A DNA stretch of 64,000 nt. Origin: Gigaspora margarita. Taxonomy: Eukaryota; Glomeromycota; Glomeromycetes; Diversisporales; Gigasporaceae. The notes beneath the pieces are model-generated. The model was not told the origin of the DNA, did no database searches, and saw only the letters and a list, made by a program, of their open reading frames with translations. Below, piece after piece: positions 33,135-42,946 of this stretch. The stretch covers positions 57,224 through 121,223 of the forward strand of contig WTPW01002048.1 in NCBI GenBank assembly GCA_009809945.1, read 5' to 3'. Numbering within the stretch: the first letter of the stretch is position 1; each line of letters opens with the position of its first letter. A program made the position numbers and the translations under genes.

Positions 33135-34020
33135 GAATGAATTTTTCTCAAAAACTTTATTTCCAGGAATATGAAAATATATAATTATAATAATTAGGAA
33201 AATCAATTCTTAAGTGTGTTTTTTAGTAACAAAAAGTTTTGTCAGATCATTTTCAGTAATAAAAAGTTTATTCAGACCATTGTTCAGAATTAGTATTAGA
33301 TACTAAGATGGGTTTTGAGAAATTTTCCATCTAATTATATGATCCCAAAATTTTTCTTTCTCTATTTTTAAATTATTGAATTTTAAGACAAAACTAAAGT
33401 ATTTTCTGTAAATGTAGTGAATTCTTCTGCTTCAAAAATAAAGTTTGGATATATATAAATAATAGTTTCACAAAATTATTATAAAGGTTTGAAATTAGCA
33501 ACCATTAAACTATTTTTAAAAACAAAGTAAAATTTAAACACAACAAGAAGCTTTGTCATTAACATTTGTTGTGTAACCTTAACTCATTCTTTAAGACCAA
33601 ATTTATTGTAAGTAGTTTAAGACAAAAAATAACAGAATTTTCAATATTTTCTAATAAAATAGTACCATTACAAATATACCTATAAAATAGCTTTGGTAGG
33701 TTAGAATCTTTTGATAAATATCTTATCCAGCAGGTACTATGTAAACACTGACAGAAAAAATTTTACATTATTTGTTCAAATTTTATTAAAATCATGTGAC
33801 AAATTTTTATCAATTTTAATATAAAATCTGCGGAAATACAGTAATATTAATTCTTTTCATACGTGTATACATTATACCTGCAGATAAACTAGTTATCTGG
33901 CATGAGATACAGATCATGAACATCGATGGTACAATAGCAACTCATGAGGCCTTCAGCTATGTGCTTTTGCTATTATCCTGCTGGTATCCATCAAATCATG
34001 CCAGATAACAAGAATTTATT
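33135..34020. other. AT-rich, no gene
   Basis: A TCTGGCATGA/TCATGCCAGATA inverted pair at 33895-34008 may mark a small MITE. Otherwise I see no coding frame or repeat. Confidence 0.4.
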
Positions 34021-34029
34021 ATTGCTTAC

Positions 34030-34272
34030 TTGATGACCTCAAATGTTTTAGCAGAGAATTAGTTCTTTTAATTGATTTTCTTTTTCATTACCATAAGCAA
34101 TTTGACTTAGTTAATTTTTTAAAATAAGAATATTGAGAGTTTAAAATAATGGAATGCGCTTTAAATTTTGTGTTCAGTATTTGACAACTTCAATAGTAAC
34201 ATTATACTCATCACTATCATTAAGAAGATCACTTAAATTGTTAGAAAGTTTTTCAAGAAATTTAATAGTCAT
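34030..34272 (-). pseudogene. BTB/POZ domain fragment
   Basis: Minus strand from an ATG at 34272: MTIKFLEKLSNNLSDLLNDS DEYNVTIEV, the canonical opening of the Glomeromycotina BTB-domain proteins (family knowledge). After V the frame breaks, but pieces such as YFKNELTK-like and ENQLKELIL-like segments appear in other frames down to about 34030, followed by a plausible GTAAGC donor. The BTB domain is therefore present only as a frameshifted relic; no Kelch, TLDc or Sel1 part is seen. Confidence 0.55.
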
Positions 34273-34279
34273 TTTCAAA

Positions 34280-35430
34280 AAAAAAATTATATAACCTTTT
34301 GTAAACTACTCAGGTTTATAGACATAAATAACAAGCTAATTTCATTATACTTTTCCAAAATGAGAATTTTTATTATATATGAAGTTATACAAAATAATTA
34401 AATAATGTAACAGAATTAGTTTGTGTGTAGCGCCTTTTTCAATTTCAATAGAAAGCATTAACTAAACTTTAATTAAACCCCTTATAAAAATTTTTCATGA
34501 TACATTATATTGAATCTGTAATGTACTTTTGTATAATGAAGTCAAAACTCGAATATATCTCATTTATCAGTACGATCACGTTTTATGTGTAATATGAATA
34601 TAACCTGCCCCAATATAGTAATAAAGTTAAGTTTATGTCTTTATACTTCATACTTAATCATTAAATTCATAGTTGTATTACAAATGGCATTATATACTTT
34701 ACCTTAACAACTTATGATTAAGAATATTTTGTAACCTTTTTGTAAAATCAAGTTACATAATACTCTTAATACATAATTGAACACATATATCTTGCAAAAT
34801 ATCATTGCTAAAATAAATTTGTTATTTCTAAACTTTTAAGAAGTAATTTGGGTACAACACTCGTACCCATTATAAATATGCTTCTTTATAGTTATATTAC
34901 TGTCAATATTTTTAAATTTTTATAAATCCTCTATGTCCAAGCATGGGTTATAAGCTAATATGAAATCAAAACATTTGCTAAAACATTTATATAATATAAT
35001 AAAAAGCTAAATCTTATATGAGCACATTTATGTTCATGTTATCTATACTAATTTCAGTATCCATCCAAATACTTGCATATTTTTTAAATAAAACTTTACT
35101 CATAATTTGCTCAAGTAAATTTATACTAAAAATATATTTATTAAACTTATAATTAATTTTACAAAAATTAATCTTACAAAAGCTGCAATAAATTATAATA
35201 ATTTATGGTATTAGAATTATGTTGCTTTAATTATATAGTGCAAGCAGCCTAGTTATATCAAATTATTTATATTAGTACTAAAATTTTGCCAATATTTACT
35301 TATAAGATTGAATATGATTGGTCAAAATTTTATATAGTGCAAGCAGCCTAGTTATATCAAATTATTTATAAAAATTTTGTCAATATTTACTTATAAGATG
35401 AATATGATTGGTTAAAATTTTTATATTTTT
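34280..35430. repeat. AT-rich DNA with a 99-bp tandem duplication
   Basis: TATATAGTGCAAGCAGCCTA occurs at about 35233 and 35332, each followed by the same ~95 bases (a 20-base deletion in the second). The rest of the interval shows no gene. Confidence 0.6.
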
Positions 35431-35441
35431 TAATTTTTGTA

Positions 35442-36834
35442 AGGACCCCTGAATATATGCATAAAACGTTTGTAGTACACTTAGACTAAATTTTTTAAAA
35501 TGTTTATTATACAGTTACTCAAATCTTATTTTTTAATAACAACTTAACTCAACCTTTGATGTACACTTAATTAATAATATCAAAAAAGAAATGTCATACA
35601 GTCTGTGTTTAAAATTCAATGTTCTCAGTGTTCTCAAAGAACATTATACAATTTTTGAGAACATAAATTATTAAAATATGTTCTTTATTTGAGAACATTC
35701 AAAAAATTATTTTAATATTAAAAAAATTTTAATTTTCCTATATAAAGAACATTAAAATTTTACTGTGAACATTAAGAAATTAAAAATGTTCTTTTTGAGA
35801 ACATAAAACCAATCTTGATTTTAAACACTGCATACAGTTACTTATTGTGCAAGAATAGTTTGTCGTACATAATATATAAATATAATATATATAACATACA
35901 AAATTTAATAAAAACTAGTAAAATCAATAATAGTAACAATATTTATTTATTGTGCATAATTTAGTATCAACTTTATATACCTGTCTCTAAATTGATTCTA
36001 TAACAATATCAATATTGTTTGCTTAAGTATTACAATGATTGGTATGTACTAAGTTTCTATTTTACTTGAATAAAGGTCTCTTTAGTACTATACTAAATAC
36101 TTCCTTATTTTCCTTAAGTAAAATCAAAAGGAACTTCTCTATATATAACTTATTATTGAAGTCAAATTTATTCATTTATATTCATTTGGATTAAATATAT
36201 GATACACTAATATGTTATCTAGCACATTAACATGCTATTTAACATGCTTTGTGCTATTAATAATGATACTGCTAAACCTAACACATTGATATGCTATTAA
36301 GAATATTTATACTTCCACTTCTTTAATATGCATATGTGCTAACATATTAACATGTTATGTAGATTTTGCAAAAAGTGTGATTATAAAGTTTATATCACAA
36401 ATTTTGACTAATATTTAATAAGTTATACAAATGCAATAATGATTTGAAATCTAATTTCAAATTAGTAATATAATATTGTTGCTTCACAAAAAGATATAAC
36501 TTTTGTGATTTACAATATTGTATAAAATTGAATATTACAAATTACAATTAATAGAAATTTTAAAACATAAATATAATTTATTAACTTTTACTTTTTTTAA
36601 AGTAATTTAATTTTAAATATTTATTATATCTTCATCATACATTAATTTATTTTTAATTAAAACTATACTGTACACTTAATTATAAATTTAAAATTATTAT
36701 TTAAAAGATATATCGTACACATAAACTGTTGCTTTAATGTTTGTGTACACTTTATAATAAAATTTAAGTGTACACTTATATAAAGTTTAAAGACAAAGGT
36801 TATATATATATATAATATTAATATTCAGGGGTCC
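35442..36834. mobile_element. hAT-type element, 1393 bp, exact duplication TTTTTGTA
   Basis: Ends AGGACCCCTGAATAT and ATATTCAGGGGTCC, flanked by TTTTTGTA at 35434-35441 and 36835-36842. GTACACTTA words recur near both ends. No transposase; AT-rich interior with ACATATTAACATG repeats (36200-36360). It shares the AGGACCCC terminus with 23438-23619. Another MITE is nested at 35603. Confidence 0.85.
35603..35830. mobile_element. hAT-type MITE nested in the above, exact duplication CATACAGT
   Basis: 228 bp with ends CTGTGTTTAAAATTC and GATTTTAAACACTG, flanked by CATACAGT at 35595-35602 and 35831-35838. The interior is built of TGTTCTCAAAGAACA-like palindromes. Confidence 0.85.
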
Positions 36835-36901
36835 TTTTTGTATTAACTTTTTTAAAAGATAAATTTCTTTAGTAAAATTTTTAAAAAGTTAAAACTAAAT
36901 A

Positions 36902-37656
36902 CAGTCTTACCTTGATATAACCACCTTCTTAGGAACAGAAATTAGGTGATTATAACAAGAGGTGACTATAAAAATAATAAATAGCAAAATAATGTGATTA
37001 TAAAAAAATTTTTTAAACAATCACAAATAGTTGCTACATATAAATCTTCATTTTTCTAGAAGTAAATCGATTACTGCGCATTAATAAAAGTTGTCTACAT
37101 AATAAATTACATATATACTAAAATTTTTATAATTTTTCAAGCAACTTTTATTATATTTATTTTATATTTTATGTTATATGAAAAAAATTAAAAATTTTTA
37201 TTTTTTTCATATTACATAAAATGTAAAATCAATATAATAAAAATAAATTTAAAAATTATAACAATTTTACTATAAGTAATTTATTATGTAGAACAACTTT
37301 TATAAATGCGCAGTAATCAATTTGCTTATAAATAAATAAAGTTTATATGTAACAACAATTTGTGATTGATTAGATTTTTATTTTATTAACTAATTTTTTA
37401 AAAAATTATATATATGTTTTTTAAATTTTTGATTCCTATAGTTAATATTTTAACTATATAATATTCTTTTGTGACTTTATCAAGGTAAATTTAATATAAT
37501 TTTATGACTTTTGTTTTTAAAAATAGTGTGATAGTGATTATAAAGTAATTGTAACTATATAGAGAGTAAAATAATATAAATTTATTTGATAATAAAAAAA
37601 GGTGATTATAATGAGATTGTGACTATATCAAGGGTAACTATAACGAGGTCAGACTG
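36902..37656. mobile_element. TA-flanked MITE, 755 bp, CAGTC ends
   Basis: Starts CAGTCTTACCTTGATATAA after TA (36900-36901) and ends GAGGTCAGACTG before TA (37657-37658). Multiple GTGATTATA/TATAACCACC words near both ends; the centre (37060-37330) is a long AT-rich hairpin. Second member of the family inserted in the LINE at 19880. Confidence 0.75.
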
Positions 37657-37669
37657 TACATAATTTGAT

Positions 37670-38280
37670 TTTTTTGCGTTTTATAACTGAGATCTTTTTT
37701 AGATTCTTTATTAAGTTGTTAAGGACGTAATATTTGTTGCATAAATAAGGATACAACTAGCCACACATGCACTTTTGGTGCCTAATTTAAGTGGTCTGCC
37801 TGAAGGTTCCACACTAGCTGCCATACCTACAACCCAACTATGGAAGTTGCCTATTTAAACCCTCTGGTTCACAGTCCTCCTATTATACCCGAAACACCAC
37901 GTATATGTAGATTGTCGGCCCCAACTCTTTTTGTGAATGTACGACTCGGACTACTTTATCCACGGCCTAGAGTTGGCTAAGTAGAACATAAGTCCTATTA
38001 GTCTTAATTGTCCAAGTTTTAACCCCAGACTTTCCATACCCACCTAACCCAAACGGGCCAAGGTCCGCCAGAAAATGCTGCCAGGAGTTTGTGACATGAT
38101 CTTCACTACGTCTCGTGACTTCAATTACCCAAATCATAGATCCAAACCAACAGGTTCGGCCTTGCAGAGTTTGTTACACCAATTATTAAAATTCACGTTC
38201 ACCATCCACAGGACTTGAACCAGCAATCTTTCGATTTGCGACCTCAGAGCATAACCGCTATGCTATCAGACCTGAAGTCT
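37670..38280 (-). mobile_element. Complete SINE, 16-bp target duplication and A tail
   Basis: Direct repeats CTGTACATAATTTGAT at 37654-37669 and 38281-38296 flank a 611-bp element. On the minus strand it starts with a tRNA-like head (38197-38277) and ends in seven A residues (T run at 37669-37675). Its 3' section is shared with the retroposon at 8453. It is GC-richer than all surrounding DNA. The target site includes the last bases of the TA-flanked MITE, so the SINE came later. Confidence 0.85.
38197..38277 (-). other. tRNA-derived pol III promoter of the SINE
   Basis: Minus strand reads AGGTCTGATAGCATAGCGGT ... GCTGGTTCAAGTCCTGTGGA. TAGCATAGCGG fits the A box and GGTTCAAGTCC the B box at tRNA-like spacing. 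The anticodon region is longer than in an ordinary tRNA, closer to a class II (Ser/Leu) tRNA origin. Not a functional tRNA. Confidence 0.75.
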
Positions 38281-38324
38281 CTGTACATAATTTGATAGAT
38301 CTTGTCAAAGTTACTTAAATATGC

Positions 38325-38441
38325 ATTTTTGCAATTGAACTCTTAGATAAGAAGTTTTTGTATTTTTTTGCAATTGAACTTTTAGATAAAAGGTTTTTGT
38401 ATTTTTTTGCAATTGAACTTTTAGATAAAATTTTTGCAATT
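38325..38441. repeat. 40-bp tandem repeat, about 2.7 copies
   Basis: TTTTGCAATTGAACTTTTAG starts near 38327, 38367 and 38407. Non-coding. Confidence 0.7.
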
Positions 38442-39208
38442 TAAAGTTTAATATAAAATATTTGATATGACTAGACCGCTTGCACCATACCTAGAACTAA
38501 TTCTAAGTTACTTCTGTACATTTCTTAATGTAATATATAGACTCTATACTATTAATTAACGTTTAGATTACTAGTGACAGAATTACAAATAATTTGCCGT
38601 ATTAATTTTATATGCCATCAGTATTAGATTTCGATGAATCATAGCAGTTGGTAATGATCAGAGTGCACCATTCAATCTAAAAACATTATTATTATTAAAT
38701 TCCCGTTGTATAATAAGCAACTACGATACATTTTTAATCATTAATTCGAATTATTAACTTAGTATATAAATAATAGTTCGAATTCTTATTAAAACCAGTA
38801 TAAATTCAATATTTATTGTGTTAAAGAAACAATTTCACCATTATTGGGAAATTTGTGAAATTAATTTCACTAGTACTTCTAGTTGAAAGATATACTTTTT
38901 GGTACTTTTTGAGAGTTATATATAAGTGCCAGTATACATATTCATTATCTATTAAATCCGACTTAAAATTATCGGTGAAATTACCATAGTTAATACTTTC
39001 GAAAAAAAATACAAATTTAATCATTTGATTAGGACAATTGCGCGTTTACTCTGAGTGTGGTAATTATTAGTATATTAAATTGATGTTATCGACAGGGTGT
39101 TTTTAATAATCAAATCCAAAAAAAAAAAATAAAGTAAATAAATAAAAATAAAAAATTTAAGCTTTTTAAAATTTAATTAAAGTCCATATCATCTATGCCT
39201 ACCAGAGT
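38442..39208. other. Downstream region of the HMG-kinase gene, no clear gene
   Basis: A 67-codon minus-strand frame (39024-38821) is open but has no domain, no supported splice partner and AT-driven composition; left unassigned. The stop codon of the kinase gene is at 39209-39211, so this interval includes its 3' untranslated region. Confidence 0.4.
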
Positions 39209-41417
39209 TTATTGCCACAAATCAATATGTGGTTTATTATATATTTTGTTAATTATAAATTCAACAGTAGTTTCTGTAGATAATCTATAAAGTTCATTTA
39301 AAACTTTATCTAATTTTGGACGTTTCTCTGGTTCCGAAGACCAACAACTCATATAAAGGTCTGCATACCCTTTGGGTGTACCAGGAATCATCTTTTCTCG
39401 CTCACCAATGAAAATTTTCACAGGAATGGCATGATTATATGAATCTGAGAATGGATTTGTTCCACTCGTAAGTTCCCATAGCACCACACCCAGACTGTAA
39501 ATGTCCGATCGCTCATCGCGCCTAACCTTTTTTCCATGTTGTATAAAGCATTGCGGTTCAATATACGCAGCCATACCCTTTAAATATGAGGTTGATAAAG
39601 AAAAATCCTCAATATGCTTTGATATTCCGAAATCAGTGATCAGAGGTTTACCATGGTCTATTAAGATATTTTTAGAATGCTAATGATATTTCAATGAAAT
39701 AGCTTGGAATTAAGTAAAAAAAATAGTCTAGACTTAATTTGTGATTTAAAGATTACATACCAAATCCTGATGAATAATTCCTTTTTCGTGCAAGAATTTT
39801 AACCCGAGCGTTATTTCTTTAGCAATTATTGTAAGTTCTGTCCATAGAATTTTAAATCCGTCTGTAGACCATTTATGCCGCAAATAATCCCGTAAATTTC
39901 CGTCATTAGCAAGTTGTAATATGATATTAAAATTTCCAGATTGTGGGTCTATGACAGAAGAAATAAATTTAGATAAAACATTCAAATTTAGATAAAACAT
40001 TCCTTAAATATACATTCAATCTAAATCTTGACAAACCTTTTAATACACCATAGAATTTAATAATATTTGGATGCTCAATATTATGAATGAATCTTAGCTG
40101 TAAAATATATATTAATTAAGATGACTCCCATAAAAAACAAAAACACTGAGTCATTATTACCTCTTGAAGGAATTTTTTGAATTTTTTATTGTCCCAACTC
40201 AGGTTTATGCTAACATCTAGACTCTTTAGTGCATATTTTTTTCCTTGTAAATAAGCCGAATATACAATTGCAGATCCGCCTCTATCGATGTGTTGAATAT
40301 TGTCAACTTGTGAGTATTCATACTTCTTTATTTCATATTTTTTTAACAACACTTCTATCTGATCTGAAAGCTCCGGTACTAACATGTAAATATTATTATT
40401 GTTAATATGATAAAATCAATCTAGTTTGATAAAAAATAACTAACCTTTTTTTTCTGGATTTTTGCTGAATTCGTGAAATATGTTATACTCGTCTTTTTCG
40501 TCTTTATTCTTTTGTATTTCTTTGATCAGAGATTTGAATGTAATCGTACTATAAGCTAAATTATCCTCTTTACAATGGCTAGCAAAATTTAGGATTTGAT
40601 TTTTATTTTTATATACGGATGCACCGTTAGCGAACCTTCTCTGGCAACTGCGGACTTTATTGATCTTCAAGTCATAGATGTCGTTTTTCGCAATTTCTAT
40701 GGAAGTTTTTCGGATTCCGTTCCGATTCTTAGTGCTCAAATTCAAAGGATTGTGGCTTTTAGTGAATTGTATAGGCTGAATTGGAGTATGTTTAAAGTTA
40801 AATGAATTAACACTTTGAATCATGGTTTTAGTACCAGATATTGAAACAGAGTCGCAGTTAGTACTTTCTTCGTTCATATTATTGATTTGATCATTGCCAT
40901 CATCGACATAATTTGAATCAACACACAGAATTCCTAATCCTTCACTAACATTGTCATTACTCTGATTCATATTTAAATTGCTTATATTATAACGACTTCT
41001 TAAACCAATTTTTGCATCTTTGGTGAGCTTTCTATGACTTTTTAAACCAATTTTTGCATTTTTGGCGAGCTTTCTATGACTTCTTAACCCAATTTTTGCA
41101 TCTTCGGCGAGCTTTCTATAAATCTTTTTAACATGCTCAGATTCTCTATGCCAGCTTTCACTAGCCTTTTTAGATATTTGTTGTACGGATAGATCACGAT
41201 TTAATTTGGATGCTTCACGGTTAAAAACTCGTCTGTAGATGATGAACGGATTAAATCTAGGAGTCCTATTATAATTCGAATTGCCTTTTTTAAGCGATTC
41301 GAATATTAACTCGTCGACAGTAATTTCAGGAGGGAACGAAGGTTTAAAATTATTTAAAAGTGACGAGGTAGAAATAGATGAAGAGTTAATGAGGGATTTC
41401 TTGTTGCGAAGTTCCAT
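39209..41417 (-). CDS. HMG-box transcription-factor/protein-kinase fusion
   Basis: Five exons on the minus strand: 41417-40445, 40378-40161, 40097-40037, 39948-39761, 39679-39209; all introns GT-AG and phase-consistent, giving 636 residues. Residues about 35-125 are a MATA_HMG-type box (RFNPFIIYRRVFNREASKLN ... KKASESWHRESEHVKKIYRK). The end of HMG helix 3 is followed by three 14-residue repeats (RKLAxDAKIGLRSH type). A linker of about 180 residues leads to a TKL-like kinase: glycine loop IDRGGSAIVYSA, Lys in YALKSL, Glu in FLQEV, catalytic loop IIHQDL (Gln for Arg, Asp kept), then HSKNIL, DFG in TDFGIS, IEPQCF for APE, DIYSLGVVLWEL, and SSEPEKRPKL. All key catalytic residues are present, so activity is plausible. 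Expected in cytoplasm/nucleus; no signal peptide or membrane segment. Divergent neighbour of the bZIP-kinase gene. Confidence 0.8.
40985..41125 (-). repeat. Coding 42-bp tandem repeat, three copies, at the HMG C-terminus
   Basis: Three copies encode RKLAEDAKIGLRSH, RKLAKNAKIGLKSH and RKLTKDAKIGLRSR. The first copy is the normal end of HMG helix 3; the two extra copies extend it in frame. Copies are about 85-90% identical at DNA level, so the duplication is fairly recent. Confidence 0.8.
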
Positions 41418-42946
41418 AATTTCGTCTATTAATTATAATTTTAATACAAAAACATATTAATACAAGTCACTTTCATTAAATTAAAAGCCAGTCTACATAA
41501 ATGTTCCCTTTGATATAGCGAATTTATAGAATATGATGAATTTTTAAGTGGAAACAAACCACTTCAATAATAGGGGTTGGACCCAGATAGAAACTATTAT
41601 TATATAGTTACTTGAGGTATATAATAATTTACCCGGGTTACCCGGGTAGACTAATAATACTTGGGTAGAGATTTTCTCAACGAGTCAAATCTTTATCATT
41701 ATATGTATTAATTTGTTCTACATAACACATTGTGCGATTTCACGTCCCAATTTATTAGTTTATATATATGAGAAAAAACGATATATAAAACGTTGATAAT
41801 TTCGTCTATATTATAATAATTTTAGTGCGACATTGGCACAGGTCACTTTCATTATAGCAGACTCTCAAAATAATATAGTGAAGATAAATTAAAAGCTAGT
41901 CTACATAAAAGTCCCCTCAATATAATGAATTTACTGATGAACACCGAATACAATGAATTTTTAAATGGAAACAAATCACTTCAAATTAGGGATTTGACCC
42001 GGGTAGAAATTATTACCCGGGTGACCCGAGTAGAAATTATTACCCGGGTGACCCGAGTAGACTAATAACACTTGGGTAGAGATTTTCTCAACGGATCCAA
42101 TCCCTATTCATTATAAGTTGCATAAATCTGTTCTATATAATACGATTGTACGATTTCACATCCTAATTTATTAGTTTGTATCTGAGAAGAAACGATATAA
42201 AAAGCGTTGATAATTGCGTCTATTATATAATAATTTTAGTGCGAAATATATTAGTACAGGTCACTTTCATTATAGCGATCTCTCAAAATATTATAGGAAG
42301 ATAAATTAAAAGTCAGTCTACATGAAAGTCCCTCAATATAACGAATTCACTGATGAACTCCGAATACAATGAATTTTTAAATGAAACAAATTACTTCACT
42401 ATTAGTGTTTGGACCCGTTAAAAATTATTATGATGTAGCTATTTGAGATATATAATAATTTTCCCGGGTGACCCGGGTAGACTAATAATACTCGGGCAAA
42501 GATTTTCTCGTGTCAATCTCTATTCACTATTAGTTGTATAAATATTTCCTATATAATACATTTGTACGACTTCACATCCTAATTTTTATTAGTTTGTATT
42601 GAGAAGAAACGCATATAAAAAGCATTGATAATTGCGTCTATTATATAAAAATTTTAGTACGAAACATATTTGTACAAGTCACTTTCATTATAGCAGATTC
42701 TCAAAATAATATAATGAAGATAAATTAAAAGCCAGTCTACATAAAAGTCGCGAATTTACTGATGAACTCCAAAAGCAATGAATTTTTAACTGGAAACAAA
42801 CGACTCGACTTCACTATAAATTGTATAATTTGTTCTATATGATACATTTGTACGACTTCACATCCTACTTTATCAGTTTGTGTCTGAGAAGAAACTCCGT
42901 ACGTGCATACAAAAAGTGTTGACAACATTGTCAGAACATTAATAAT
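41418..42946. promoter_or_regulatory. Divergent intergenic region of ~415-bp tandem repeats with ACCCGGGT palindromes
   Basis: CACTTTCATTA marks unit starts at 41468, 41844, 42262 and 42680 (spacing 376, 418, 418). Each of the first three units carries a palindrome cluster: ACCCGGGTTACCCGGGTAGA at 41631, four ACCCGGGT/ACCCGAGT words at 41998-42060, and CCCGGGTGACCCGGGTAG at 42463. The clusters sit between TAGGGRTTGGACCC and GGATCCAATCCCTA inverted words (for example 41988 and 42093), which look like ends of a small MITE amplified with the unit. The repeats run up to the starts of both divergent genes, so they form the shared upstream region. A regulatory role is inference. Confidence 0.55.

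Noticed and set aside
40596..40805. Plus-strand frame inside the HMG-kinase gene
   Set aside because: Antisense shadow of an intact coding exon. The same reasoning removes the frames at 39501-39683, 44309-44491, 44825-45022, 51972-52157, 56539-56721 and 57497-57679.
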